A stretch of DNA of 64,000 nt from Gammaproteobacteria bacterium (GTDB lineage: Bacteria > Pseudomonadota > Gammaproteobacteria > Pseudomonadales > Azotimanducaceae): positions 1 to 64,000 of the forward strand of contig JAPOTJ010000085.1 in assembly GCA_026709225.1 (NCBI GenBank), in the 5' to 3' direction. The notes under the pieces are model-generated. The model made no database searches. It worked only from the letters and a program-made list of their open reading frames with translations, and was not told the origin of the DNA. Both the position numbers and the translations under genes were made by a program. Positions 8,380 to 17,460 of the stretch are shown one piece after another (positions within the stretch are counted from its first letter, which is position 1; each line of letters begins with the position of its first letter).

Positions 8380-8482
8380 GTGGTTTTCCTCGTATTGCAG
8401 TTTTCTTTTAATCAGAATATGATTCTTTTTATTCATGCGACATTCTAGACGCAGGCATGTCGAGAGTCGAGGAGTCACTTGT

Positions 8483-8851
8483 ATGAAAGCGTATTGCGCG
8501 AAAATTGATGATGTCCCTTGGGTGGAGCTGCCGGAGCCGTTTGTCGGAAACCGCGTCAAAAGCTTCGGAGAACAAGAGGATGGGCCTTACGTCTACCTAG
8601 TGGAACAGGCTGCGGGATACACTGAAAAAAGACATTGGCACGAGAGTGACACAATCTATATTGTGACTCGAGGCGAGCTCCACATTGACAGCGAAACTGA
8701 AGGCCAGGCTGTGTGTCGACCTGGCGACATCCGTTGGGTCCGGCGCGGAGTCTACTATGTCGAATCCGCCGGGCCGGAGGGCGTGGAGTTCTGGCTCATT
8801 GGCAGCAACGGAAGTCCGATGATGCACTTCGATTCTCCAGAGAGCGAATAG
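8483..8851 (+). CDS. Small cupin-domain protein
   Basis: A 122-residue single-domain cupin. The first cupin motif is recognisable as HWHESDTIYIVTRGEL, followed by the second motif region with RPGDIRWVRRGVYY. Only two clear metal-binding histidines are seen in the first motif, and the glutamate position is not obvious, so metal binding is uncertain. The start at 8483 has GAGGAG upstream; an earlier ATG at 8435 lacks a site. It precedes an SDR by 48 bp in the same direction. Its role may be as an isomerase, lyase or dioxygenase-like protein, or as a ligand-binding accessory protein. The function is unassigned. Confidence 0.8.
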   Translation: MKAYCAKIDDVPWVELPEPFVGNRVKSFGEQEDGPYVYLVEQAAGYTEKRHWHESDTIYIVTRGELHIDSETEGQAVCRPGDIRWVRRGVYYVESAGPEGVEFWLIGSNGSPMMHFDSPESE

Positions 8852-8899
8852 CTTCGATATCCCAACTCACGGGACAGCAGTGATTGAGGAGATAAAAAC

Positions 8900-9727
8900 A
8901 TGAGTAAGCCTGTTGCGATCATTACCGGTGCAGCAGGGGGAATGGGAACTGCCACCGCCCTGCGTTTTGCCGAGAACTACAATCTGGTATTGGCGGATGT
9001 TTCTGAAGAGCGGTTGGCCGCGCTCGAAAAGCGATTGTTGCAAAAGGGTGTCTCGGTTGAGGCTCAAGTAGTCGATGTATCCGAAAAAAAGGATATTGAT
9101 CGATTGGCTGAGGCGGCGCGTCATGCGGGTGATCTCAAAGCGCTTGCGCACACGGCAGGGATATCTCCGGGCATGGGCACACCTGAAAGACTCGTCGAAG
9201 TCAACCTGATTGGCACTGCCTTGTTGCTCGAAGCGCTGCAAGCACAAATGACTGACGGTGCGGCGGCTGTCTGCATTGCTTCGATGGGCGCTTATATATA
9301 TCAACCTTATGTAACTCCTGAGTTGAATTCACTGATTGAGGATCCCTTACAGCCAGAGTTTTTAACTAAGCTCAAGCAAATGGTGGGTGATGAAGCGTTC
9401 GAACAAAATGCCTACAGCATTAGCAAAACGGGCGTGCAATTGCTGGTGCAAAAATATGCTGGCATCCTAGGGCAAAACAACGCGCGAATTAACTCTTTGT
9501 CGCCAGGCATCATTGATACGCCTATGACGCGCCTCGACATGCCCCCGGGATCACCGCTAGACCTTGCGGTGAAGGCGTCTCCAGCAGGGCGTGAGGGAGT
9601 GGCTGATGAGATTGCCACAACGATAGGTTTTCTCTGCTCAGCGGATTCTTCATATATCACCGGCATCGATGTGCTTGTCGATGGTGGCGCGACCCGTGTT
9701 GCCATATCGCAGCTCGGTATGCTCTGA
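8900..9727 (+). CDS. Short-chain dehydrogenase/reductase, paralogue of 7546-8379
   Basis: A 275-residue SDR with TGAAGGMG at about residues 9-16 (the usual third glycine-isoleucine is methionine here), NLIGTALLLEAL, a CIASM serine strand and the catalytic YSISK. It ends with the SDR family C-terminus SSYITGIDVLVDGGATR. A GAGGAG site lies 8 bp before the ATG. It is in a rightward set with the cupin gene, a third SDR and an esterase. It is similar in length and blocks to the SDR on the other side of the cupin gene, indicating duplication and inversion. It probably acts on an alcohol or ketone of the same substrate. Confidence 0.9.
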   Translation: MSKPVAIITGAAGGMGTATALRFAENYNLVLADVSEERLAALEKRLLQKGVSVEAQVVDVSEKKDIDRLAEAARHAGDLKALAHTAGISPGMGTPERLVEVNLIGTALLLEALQAQMTDGAAAVCIASMGAYIYQPYVTPELNSLIEDPLQPEFLTKLKQMVGDEAFEQNAYSISKTGVQLLVQKYAGILGQNNARINSLSPGIIDTPMTRLDMPPGSPLDLAVKASPAGREGVADEIATTIGFLCSADSSYITGIDVLVDGGATRVAISQLGML

Positions 9728-9756
9728 TCAAGTCTATCCGTGGAGTAGAGGCGATT

Positions 9757-10512
9757 ATGTCGGATGCTAGTTTGAATGGTCGGGTAGCTGTGGTCACCGG
9801 TGGTGGCAGTGGTATCGGCTATGCGATCACCAAGGCTCTGGTCGATAAGGGATGCAAAGTAGTCATTACAGGGCGAAATGAAGGAAGGCTTCATGCTGCC
9901 GCTGAATCCATCGGGAAGGCAGTGGAAACTTGCGCAGCCGATGTCGGCAACCCAGATCAAGTACGACAAGTGTTTGATCTAGTAAAGAAGCGCTACGACT
10001 GCTTAGATATATTGATGAATAACGCAGGTGTTTTCCCGTTGGTTGACATTGCTACTGTTACTGACGAGACATTACGTGGCTTAGTTTCTACGAACGTGCT
10101 TGGTCCTCTGCATTGCACCCGAGAGGCTGTCAAATTAATGCGCGAGAGCGGTGGTGGCGATATCGTCAATATTTCTTCTGAATCAGTCATGTATCCAGTA
10201 CCCCTTCTGGGAACCTACTCGGGCACCAAATCCATGTTGGAGACGGTCTCCCGAGAGCTGAGACAAGAGCTGAAGAGAGATAATATCCGAGTAAGTATTC
10301 TCCGTTCAGGAACAGTACATACTCAGAGCGAGAGCTCTGGCGGTTGGGATGAAGAATTGCTTGCCAAGTGGATGGAGCGGACGGCTAAAACAGGTTTCCA
10401 TGAAATTAGCGGCACAGGAATTCAGCCTGAAACCACGGCAGGTGCGGTGGTGTCCATTGTGAGCCAGCCAGAAGGTGCGATTTTTGATGTGGTGGAGTTG
10501 CGCTCTCTGTGA
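9757..10512 (+). CDS. Short-chain dehydrogenase/reductase
   Basis: A 251-residue classical SDR, not a close relative of the other two nearby. It has TGGGSGIG (about residues 15-22), the NNAG motif at ILMNNAGVFP (about 88), NISSES for the catalytic serine and YSGTK for the Tyr/Lys pair. The C-terminus VVELRSL lacks the common VDGG ending. It follows the 8900-9727 SDR by 29 bp, and the next gene, an esterase, starts about 20 bp downstream, suggesting one transcript. The substrate is unknown. Confidence 0.9.
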   Translation: MSDASLNGRVAVVTGGGSGIGYAITKALVDKGCKVVITGRNEGRLHAAAESIGKAVETCAADVGNPDQVRQVFDLVKKRYDCLDILMNNAGVFPLVDIATVTDETLRGLVSTNVLGPLHCTREAVKLMRESGGGDIVNISSESVMYPVPLLGTYSGTKSMLETVSRELRQELKRDNIRVSILRSGTVHTQSESSGGWDEELLAKWMERTAKTGFHEISGTGIQPETTAGAVVSIVSQPEGAIFDVVELRSL

Positions 10513-10531
10513 ATCTAAAGGCTTTTTCGCA

Positions 10532-11512
10532 GTGAAGGTCACCAAAGAGATGCTCCATGAGGACTTGCGTCCCTACTTCAATCGGGCAAAGCTTGTTCCG
10601 ATCATAGCCAGAAACAAATGGCTTACACAATTACTCAACAAATTGTTGAACAGAGCGGTTTCGGGCAAGGACCATGATGACTTGGACTGCAGCGAAACGT
10701 ATATCCAGAGCAGCGATGGCAATACAGAAATTCGGGCCAGAATATACCGGCCTTTGAATCATGAAGGCAGGCTGCCTGTCATGCTTTACCTGCACGGTGG
10801 AGGTTTGCTGTTTGGCAATCCGGAAATGAATATTGAAATTTTTAGAAGATTTATACAAACAAGACCTTGCGTTATCGTGTCCCCGGATTACCGCAAATCG
10901 TACACTCAACCCTATCCTGCCGCGTTCAACGACTGCTACGACACCTTATTGTGGATAAAGGCCAACGCGGATATGTTGGAAGCATCAGCCGATAAAATTA
11001 TCGTAGCGGGGCACAGTGCGGGTGGCGGCCTTACCGCTGCAGTCACGCTGAAGGCGAGGGATACGCGAGATGTCAATATCGCATTCCAAATGCCTATATA
11101 TCCTATGCTCGATGATCTGCAACCTGGCGACCCCGAACGCTATATCGATTGCCCGATGTGGAATTCAGAATGTAGCAGAGTCGCTTGGAGCGCCTACTTG
11201 GCGGACCTTCACAAACAAAATGCCGAGATTCCCGCCTATGCGGCGCCGGCAAGGAATTCAGATTATCGCGACTTCCCCCCTACAATCACTTTTGTAGGTT
11301 CGCTTGAACCGCTCGTGCAGGAGACTGTTGCTTATGTGGAGCGGCTCAGACAAGCAAATGTCGAAGTGGCTTTTAAGGAGTACGAAGGCTGTCTTCACAA
11401 TTTTGAAGGTTTGGCGCGCGGCACAGCGTTGAGCGAGGATGCCGACGACTTCCTCTACAAAACACACTATGCGGACTTTTATGATCGATATGCGAGTGCT
11501 CCGTCAAACTGA
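10532..11512 (+). CDS. Alpha/beta hydrolase, hormone-sensitive-lipase family (family IV esterase)
   Basis: A 326-residue esterase. The oxyanion motif HGGG starts at His88, the nucleophile elbow GHSAGG places the serine at about 162, and the catalytic histidine is in LHNFEG at about 289. The acid position, normally Asp in a D-P-L segment, reads S-L-E-P-L, making Glu259 the likely acid; this is unusual for the family. The GTG start at 10532 leaves a 19-bp gap after the SDR; an ATG at 10550 is an alternative. It may hydrolyse an ester or lactone made during catabolism. It converges with the acyl-CoA dehydrogenase gene, 55 bp away. Confidence 0.87.
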   Translation: MKVTKEMLHEDLRPYFNRAKLVPIIARNKWLTQLLNKLLNRAVSGKDHDDLDCSETYIQSSDGNTEIRARIYRPLNHEGRLPVMLYLHGGGLLFGNPEMNIEIFRRFIQTRPCVIVSPDYRKSYTQPYPAAFNDCYDTLLWIKANADMLEASADKIIVAGHSAGGGLTAAVTLKARDTRDVNIAFQMPIYPMLDDLQPGDPERYIDCPMWNSECSRVAWSAYLADLHKQNAEIPAYAAPARNSDYRDFPPTITFVGSLEPLVQETVAYVERLRQANVEVAFKEYEGCLHNFEGLARGTALSEDADDFLYKTHYADFYDRYASAPSN

Positions 11513-11567
11513 TATGCCGTATCGGGGGCGACAGGCACGCTGACGCTGTAGTCAATGCCGTCAACTG

Positions 11568-13781
11568 CTACCTGTTTCGCGAGCGTGGCAACCCCAAGGC
11601 TTGCTCGGCAATCTTGCTGAGGTGCACCTGGGTTGTTCCCGCATAGATGGTGGATGCAAGGGAGGCGCGCCAGCCAGCTTCGATCTCGCCAAGTCCACGC
11701 TTAGAACTGTACAGCGCATCCGGGCCGACAATATTGAGCAGGTCCGCGCTGCACTTCTTCCAAGCCTCGGAACTAAAGGCTTTGCAGATAGAGCCGTAGT
11801 GTCCCGACTTGATCCCTTTGATGTCATCGTGCGTTGCCCGCAGTTTCAGGGCTTCTGAGACATAGAAATGCGCCAAAGCCGCGCCGAGCCGCGCCTGAAC
11901 CAGCGGGCTGTCAAACACCGTTTGACCATTGCGTTCAGTGGATTTTGCCCAGGTGACGGTTTGCTGCATCGCCCCTTCGAGCTCCTGTGCCATGCTGCCG
12001 CCACCTTGCTCAACGGCCAGCATGTAGCCAAGCGTGCGGGCGGCATCGTTGACCGCGCCGATGCGATATTCGTCGGACAATTCGACATCGGTGTAAAAGG
12101 TCATGTTGGTGACATCGCCGGAGATCGTTTCAACCGGGCGAACCTCCACCCCGGGCGTATCCATTGGCACGAGGAACATAGTTTTGCCGACATGCTTGGG
12201 CAAATCAGGATCGGTGTTAGTCAGCAATAACACATACTTGGCACGGTGAGCGCCGGTGGTGTACATCTTCTGACCGTTGATAATCCACTTGTCACCCTTC
12301 TTCACCGCGCGGGTTTTGGCGGCAAACACATCCGAGCCGCCACCGGGTTCGGTAAGACCGATCGCGATCACACCTTCGCCGCTGATGATACCCGGCAGCG
12401 CATCTTTCTTGATCTTGTCACTACCGAACTTCAGCACGACTTCACCGCACACGCGCGTGCCGCCTTGCGGGTACGTCGTAACGCGATTCCTGAAAAAGGC
12501 ATCGTCGATCGCAGCCACTTCTTCGACGCTGGCATTGAGGCCGCCGTACTCTTCCGGCCACTGTGGAAACAGAAGTTTTTCCTTGGCGAGCGCCCGGTAC
12601 AAATCCGGGTGGAAGCCGTCCCAGGAATGCTTGCGATAGTCGTCGTACTTTTCGGTCAGGAGCTTGTCAAAGACTTCCTGAGCCTGTTGGCCTCGCGCTT
12701 GAGCGGCAGCACCGAGTTCAAAGTCGATGGTCGTTTCGCCAGCTTCTGGCAGGGCGCACTGCTCTTCGCCCCAGTAACGGCCGGCGATTGCAGCGGCCTG
12801 TTCTTGCCGATCACCGAGAATGCTCGTGAGCGCCATGCCGCGCCTGGCGAATAACTGAATGTCATGTTCGGACGAGACGCCTAGACCACCAAACACCTGG
12901 ATGCACCAAGGGATCGTTTTGCTCGTGGCTTCGGTGGCCCACCAGTAGACCATGGCGGGGAACGCAGCCGCGTCATCGTGCTTGCGCTCCAGCTTCCAGA
13001 GTGTGTACTGCAGCAGTACATTGATGCCTTCAACGGCGCTTGCACACTCGGCGAGCGGATGAGACAGCCCTTGAAAGGTACCGATCTTGACGCCAAAGGC
13101 CTCTCGATCGCAGCAGTATTCACTCGCATAGGCCAAGGCCCGATTGCAGATACCGCTCATCTGCGCAGCAGCGAGCAATTTCCATTCCTCTCGCGCCGCA
13201 GTCCAAGCATTGGCGGCAGCTTGGCCTTCGGCCAGCAGCAGGCGATCATCCGCTCGCAAATCCCATGTGGCGATGGGCTGCGAACCGAGATTTTCCGCGC
13301 CCACAGGCTTGTCTGCATCGGCTGCAATGAGCACGAGCGAAGTGCCATCGAGCGCGATCACTGCATCAGCTACGGCGCCGCCGGAGATCACTTGCTTCGC
13401 GGCGTAAGCGACAGGCTGCAAGGCGATGGATACGATCACGCTGCCGTCAAGAATTCCATTCAACCATTCAAGGGCGAGTTCACAACCGATATCGGAGAGA
13501 AGCTTGGCCGCAACCGAGCATTCGACGACGGGGGCCGGCGCTGCGTAGTGACCAGCCTGCTCGCAAATGAGCGCGATCTCCCGCAGGCTCATGCCCGACC
13601 CGCCATGCGCTTCGGCCACACGGATACCCGGCGCACCCATCTCAACCAACTGTTGCCACAGGTTCTTGTCGTATCCGGAAGGCTCGGCAGCACGAATACG
13701 CTCGCTGGTTGATTCGCTTCTGAATAATCTACTGAAGGTGTCCGTCAGCAGATTCTGCTCTTCCGTTCGCTCAAGATTCAT
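11568..13781 (-). CDS. Fused double acyl-CoA dehydrogenase (FadE34-like architecture)
   Basis: A 737-residue protein containing two acyl-CoA dehydrogenase units in tandem, about residues 1-360 and 385-737. The signature GLTEPGGGSD, which lines the FAD and substrate pocket, occurs only in the second unit (about residue 476-485). The first unit keeps the overall fold segments but lacks this motif, so it is probably structural. This matches fused enzymes such as mycobacterial FadE34, and the split alpha2-beta2 dehydrogenases of steroid side-chain degradation. The ATG at 13781 is chosen from the MNLERTEEQNLL start typical of the family. The divergent thiolase begins about 80 bp away, so both may share a control region. 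Confidence 0.9.
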   Translation of the reverse strand: MNLERTEEQNLLTDTFSRLFRSESTSERIRAAEPSGYDKNLWQQLVEMGAPGIRVAEAHGGSGMSLREIALICEQAGHYAAPAPVVECSVAAKLLSDIGCELALEWLNGILDGSVIVSIALQPVAYAAKQVISGGAVADAVIALDGTSLVLIAADADKPVGAENLGSQPIATWDLRADDRLLLAEGQAAANAWTAAREEWKLLAAAQMSGICNRALAYASEYCCDREAFGVKIGTFQGLSHPLAECASAVEGINVLLQYTLWKLERKHDDAAAFPAMVYWWATEATSKTIPWCIQVFGGLGVSSEHDIQLFARRGMALTSILGDRQEQAAAIAGRYWGEEQCALPEAGETTIDFELGAAAQARGQQAQEVFDKLLTEKYDDYRKHSWDGFHPDLYRALAKEKLLFPQWPEEYGGLNASVEEVAAIDDAFFRNRVTTYPQGGTRVCGEVVLKFGSDKIKKDALPGIISGEGVIAIGLTEPGGGSDVFAAKTRAVKKGDKWIINGQKMYTTGAHRAKYVLLLTNTDPDLPKHVGKTMFLVPMDTPGVEVRPVETISGDVTNMTFYTDVELSDEYRIGAVNDAARTLGYMLAVEQGGGSMAQELEGAMQQTVTWAKSTERNGQTVFDSPLVQARLGAALAHFYVSEALKLRATHDDIKGIKSGHYGSICKAFSSEAWKKCSADLLNIVGPDALYSSKRGLGEIEAGWRASLASTIYAGTTQVHLSKIAEQALGLPRSRNR

Positions 13782-13859
13782 GCCTTGTCCTTTTTCCAAT
13801 GCTTGATAAACTCTTCCGAGACCTATAATAACTTCTAGATTTGTGCTGTATTGAGACTC

Positions 13860-15029
13860 GTGGCGGCCAGCAAACCTGTGATCAGCGGTATCGGGCAATC
13901 TGCCGTCGGGCGCCGTCTCGGGCGCTCCGGCCTCGACCTGACCGTTGAAGCCGTCAAGGATGCCTTGCAACATTCCGGCCTATCCATCAAAGATATCGAC
14001 GGCGTGGCGTGCTGGCCGGGGCGCGCCGCGGCCTCACCCGGGTTTTCGCCGGTCTCCATCCCCGAGCTGCACGACGCGATGGGCATGGACCTCAATTGGT
14101 ACAGCGGCGGCGGAGAGGGGCCCGGTCAGTTGAGTTCTGTCATCAACGCCGCCGCTGCGGTAACTACCGGCTTGGCTGATCATGTGATCTGCTTTCGCAC
14201 GGTCACTGAATCGTCCGCGCGCACAGACTTGCGATCTAGCGGACCGCTCACGGATTGGATGCAGTGGCTGCTGCCGTTTCACGCCTATTCGGCTGCGAAC
14301 TGGACAGCACTCTACGCACAGCGCTACTTTCACGAGTTCGGCGCGACCCGGGAGTCTCTCGGGGCCTTGGCAGTTCACTCACGCAACAATGCGGCACTGA
14401 ATCCAAAGGCCATATACAGGGACCCGTTGACCCTAGATGACTACCTGTCTTCGCGCATGATCTCCAGCCCGCTTTGCCTCTACGATTGCGATGTTCCGGC
14501 CGATGGTTCAACCGTCGTGATCGTGTCTCGCCGGGAGTGCACGTCGGGCTTACGTCGCGAGCCCATCCAAATCGAAGCGACGGGCTGCCGACTGGAAAAA
14601 CGCCACTCATGGGACCAAGCGCCTGATCTCACAACGATGTCGATGAGTAGCGCGGCAAAGTCAATGTGGTCGCGGACCGGACTTACTCCCAATGATGTGG
14701 ACTTCGCCGAACTTTACGACGGCTTTAGCATCATCACCCTATTCTGGCTCGAAGCGTTTGGATTTTGCGGCCGAGGAGAGGCAGCTGACTTTGTCATGGA
14801 CAACAGCAACATCGCGCTGAATGGGAAACTCCCTCTCAACACGCACGGTGGCCAGCTATCTGCCGGGCGCACGCACGGCTTAGGCTTTGTCCATGAAGCC
14901 TGCGCGCAGATTTGGCGGGAAGCCGGGAGGCGCCAAATACAAGGGCCTTGTAACATCGCGGCCGTGGGCGTCGGCGGCGGGACGGTGGCCGCAGCAATGA
15001 TTTTGCGCGGTGGCAACCCTATTCGATAA
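13860..15029 (+). CDS. Thiolase-fold lipid-transfer protein (Ltp2/SCP-x type)
   Basis: A 389-residue thiolase-superfamily protein of the SCP-x/Ltp group. The N-terminal PVISGIGQSAVGRRLGRSGLDL block, the FAELYDGFSI segment (about residue 285) and NTHGGQLSAGRTHGLG near the C-terminus are characteristic. The canonical condensing cysteine of true thiolases is not evident at the usual place, as in Ltp2-type proteins that perform retro-aldol cleavage of branched side chains together with a DUF35 partner. Such a partner lies at 17015-17443, with a foreign-looking gene pair between. The start is uncertain: GTG at 13860 or TTG at 13851, neither with a strong ribosome site. Confidence 0.85.
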   Translation: MAASKPVISGIGQSAVGRRLGRSGLDLTVEAVKDALQHSGLSIKDIDGVACWPGRAAASPGFSPVSIPELHDAMGMDLNWYSGGGEGPGQLSSVINAAAAVTTGLADHVICFRTVTESSARTDLRSSGPLTDWMQWLLPFHAYSAANWTALYAQRYFHEFGATRESLGALAVHSRNNAALNPKAIYRDPLTLDDYLSSRMISSPLCLYDCDVPADGSTVVIVSRRECTSGLRREPIQIEATGCRLEKRHSWDQAPDLTTMSMSSAAKSMWSRTGLTPNDVDFAELYDGFSIITLFWLEAFGFCGRGEAADFVMDNSNIALNGKLPLNTHGGQLSAGRTHGLGFVHEACAQIWREAGRRQIQGPCNIAAVGVGGGTVAAAMILRGGNPIR

Positions 15030-15040
15030 AAGGCCGCTTC

Positions 15041-16357
15041 ATGATTACATCTCTACAGCTAAAGAGCTTCAAGAATTTTGCGGATGAAAGGCTACCGGTG
15101 GGCGCTTTTACGGTGATCGTAGGCGCGAACGCCAGTGGCAAGAGCAATATTCGCGACGCGTTCCGCTTCCTGCATGGAATCGGTCGCGGCTATCGCTTTG
15201 CAGATATCGTTGGAGGCAAGTACGGTGCCGGAGGACAGGCGGAATGGGAAAAAATCAGAGGCGCTGCGGATGAAATAGTGCGTCTTGGCGATTCCACCTT
15301 CGGAATGTCTATGACCATGGATTTGCGCGAGAGAGGTTCCAATACTGCATTCGGCAATGATTCAGGACCGCAGTCAGGTCAGACAAAGGCGCACTACGAG
15401 ATAGAAGTAAGCAATCACCACGTGTCGGGGGGCTATGAGGTCGTCAAGGAGACGCTGAAGGAGCGGTATGACAACGTATATACGAGTCATCCTCCTTTCG
15501 GGGACCCAGTGCAAGATCAGGATGACGATACGCATCTGTTGCTGCGAATGGGCAAGACACGGCAACAACGCAAGTTCGGGGATCGCATTGCGGTTCGTCA
15601 GGATCAGCCGGCACTGACCCAGATTCAGGAGCACAAAAGAGTGGTGCAACGCCAAAAGGCATTGGCTCGCCATGTGATTGCTGTCCTCAATAGTATGCGT
15701 TTTCTGGACCTGTCGCCTGTCAACCTTCGCCAACCCGCTTTCCCGGGTCAGACCGTCCTCGGAGATTCCGGCCAAAACTTGCCAACTGTGCTCAAGGAGA
15801 TTTGCGAGGACGAAGGCCGCCGGAGGAATCTGGTCGAGTGGACTCGTGAATTAACACCAATGGATGTGGACGAATTTGAGTTCCCCGAAGATCCAACCTC
15901 CGGCCATATTCAGCTCGCGCTCAGGGAAAAGATCGGAAAAACAATTTCTGCCTACTCGGCCTCTGATGGGACGTTGCGGTTTTTGGCGATGTTGGCGGCA
16001 TTGCTGGGCAAAAATCCAGCCGGTCTTTATGTTTTTGAAGAGATCGATAACGGTATTCACCCCTCTCGATTGCGCCTTCTGCTCGAACTGATCGAGAACC
16101 GGACAGCCAAGGGCGACATTCAGGTTGTCACCACCACGCATTCGCCCGAACTACTCTCGATGATCAGTGACGAAACATTCAAGAGCACTTCCGTCATATG
16201 CCGTAACCCCGATACGGACGACGCCGTCATACGACCCATAGCGGAACTGCCAAACGCGAGGGAGCTCAGGAAGTCGCAAGGTCTCGGGAGACTTCATACG
16301 GGAGGCTGGCTGGAGAATGCGGTGTGGTTTGACCAATCTGGAACTGACACCGGATAA
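15041..16357 (+). CDS. AAA ATPase of the RecF/OLD-like group
   Basis: A 438-residue ABC-type ATPase. It starts ITSLQLKSFKNFADERLP, then Walker A GANASGKSN (about residues 28-36). Walker B is GLYVFEEIDNGIHP (about 328-341) and the switch histidine is in TTTHSPELL (about 366). This is the arrangement of AAA_21 ATPases found in OLD-family, Gabija-like and other anti-phage systems. It begins only 11 bp after the thiolase stop and overlaps no catabolic gene. The next gene encodes a TOPRIM-like protein in a pair typical of two-component OLD-like defence systems. Its presence within a catabolic operon suggests an insertion that uses the operon's transcription. Confidence 0.85.
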   Translation: MITSLQLKSFKNFADERLPVGAFTVIVGANASGKSNIRDAFRFLHGIGRGYRFADIVGGKYGAGGQAEWEKIRGAADEIVRLGDSTFGMSMTMDLRERGSNTAFGNDSGPQSGQTKAHYEIEVSNHHVSGGYEVVKETLKERYDNVYTSHPPFGDPVQDQDDDTHLLLRMGKTRQQRKFGDRIAVRQDQPALTQIQEHKRVVQRQKALARHVIAVLNSMRFLDLSPVNLRQPAFPGQTVLGDSGQNLPTVLKEICEDEGRRRNLVEWTRELTPMDVDEFEFPEDPTSGHIQLALREKIGKTISAYSASDGTLRFLAMLAALLGKNPAGLYVFEEIDNGIHPSRLRLLLELIENRTAKGDIQVVTTTHSPELLSMISDETFKSTSVICRNPDTDDAVIRPIAELPNARELRKSQGLGRLHTGGWLENAVWFDQSGTDTG

Positions 16358-16373
16358 CCGAACGCAAGGGCGC

Positions 16374-16935
16374 ATGAATATTCTGATCATCCCTGAAGAC
16401 TTCCGTAAGGATCAGTACCTGTTGCGCCCCTTGTTCCGGCAGCTATTCAAGCGCATCGGCAGATCGTCGGCAAAAGTGACCGTATGCAGCGACCCTTTGC
16501 TCGGCGGAGTCAGGGAAGCATTGAAATCAGAGCGGCTGAAGGAAATTGTCGAGCAGTATGACGGAATGGTTGACATGTTCATATTGTGCGTGGACCGTGA
16601 TGGTAAAGCGGGTCGCCAGCAACGCTTGGATGGGATCGAGTCCGAATTTGGCATTGAGCGGTCATTTCTTGCCAGCAATGCTTGGGAAGAATTGGATACT
16701 TGCTGGTCTGCAACTTCCCGCTCGCTGGAAATGGCCGGATGTTCGTGCGGAAGTAAACGTGAAGGAGCGCTACTTCGAGGCGCTTGCAGAAGAGCTTGGT
16801 GTTGCCGGCGCTCCCGGTGGCGGACGCAAGCCGCTCGGCGAAGAGGCATCTCGAAACATCAGCGCAGTCCGCTACAAGTGCCCCGAGGATTTTGATACTC
16901 TCGCAAGAAGAATAGAAGCGCTACATTCATCTTAG
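16374..16935 (+). pseudogene. TOPRIM-like partner of the AAA ATPase, frameshifted
   Basis: From ATG 16374 the frame reads MNILIIPEDFRKDQYLLRPL with FILCVDRDG about residue 75, an acidic pattern as in TOPRIM-like nucleases (DUF4276-like). After AWEELD (near 16695) the frame loses resemblance, while the +1 frame continues with AGLQLPARWKWPDVRAEV and ends at a stop at 16935 after EALHSS. Joining the two gives one protein of about 187 residues of expected size. A single extra base near 16695-16702 explains it. It may be a true inactivation, a sequencing or assembly error, or, less likely, programmed frameshifting. Confidence 0.7.
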
Positions 16936-17014
16936 AAGTGAAACGCTCGATGAAACGCCAGCTTCGCTGGAATCGCAGCCGATTTGCAAGGCCTCCATTG
17001 CTTGCTCGTGAGAT

Positions 17015-17443
17015 ATGCGGGTCAAGATGAACGATTCCTCCAACAGGATGCTCCCTCAACTCGATGACACCAATCGCTTCTTCTGGCAGAGCGGCAAAGA
17101 CGGGAAGCTCAGGCTGTTGCGGTGCGAATGCTGTGCACACTATGTACACCCACCCGCGCCCGTATGTTCGAACTGCCTTTCGACACAGCTCTCCCCGCAA
17201 ATCGTATCCGGCAAGGGCCGCGTCGCGTCCTTCACCGTCAACCATCACCCGTGGAACCCAGCCGTGGAGACGCCCTATGTCATCGCGCTCGTCGAACTCG
17301 ATGAGCAGGAGAACCTGCGCCTGACCACCAATCTCGTAGACTGTGATCCCGAAAGTGTGCGCATCGGTGATCGCGTCTCAGTGCGGTTCACCCAATGCGG
17401 TGACATCTACCTGCCGCTGTTTGCGCTCGCCGATACCGATTGA
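17015..17443 (+). CDS. DUF35 OB-fold/zinc-ribbon protein, thiolase partner
   Basis: A 142-residue protein with an N-terminal rubredoxin-like zinc ribbon (Cys37, Cys40, Cys51 and Cys54 in C-x2-C...C-x2-C) and a C-terminal OB fold, including GKGRVASFTVNHHPW and the YVIALVELDE strand. DUF35 proteins bind acyl-CoA and form complexes with Ltp2-type thiolases and MaoC-like hydratases in steroid side-chain cleavage. The usual neighbour, the thiolase at 13860-15029, is separated here by the ATPase/TOPRIM pair. An internal ATG at 17027 is an alternative start. The stop is 17 bp before the acyl-CoA synthetase ATG, so these are co-transcribed. Confidence 0.88.
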   Translation: MRVKMNDSSNRMLPQLDDTNRFFWQSGKDGKLRLLRCECCAHYVHPPAPVCSNCLSTQLSPQIVSGKGRVASFTVNHHPWNPAVETPYVIALVELDEQENLRLTTNLVDCDPESVRIGDRVSVRFTQCGDIYLPLFALADTD

Positions 17444-17460
17444 CCATCAAGACAGAACGC

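Noticed and set aside
16936-17014. A short segment with CCAGC-TTC-GCTGG hairpin between TOPRIM pseudogene and DUF35 gene
   Set aside because: The stem is only 5 bp and not followed by a T-run, so I do not call it a terminator. It may be the insertion border but no flanking repeat was found.
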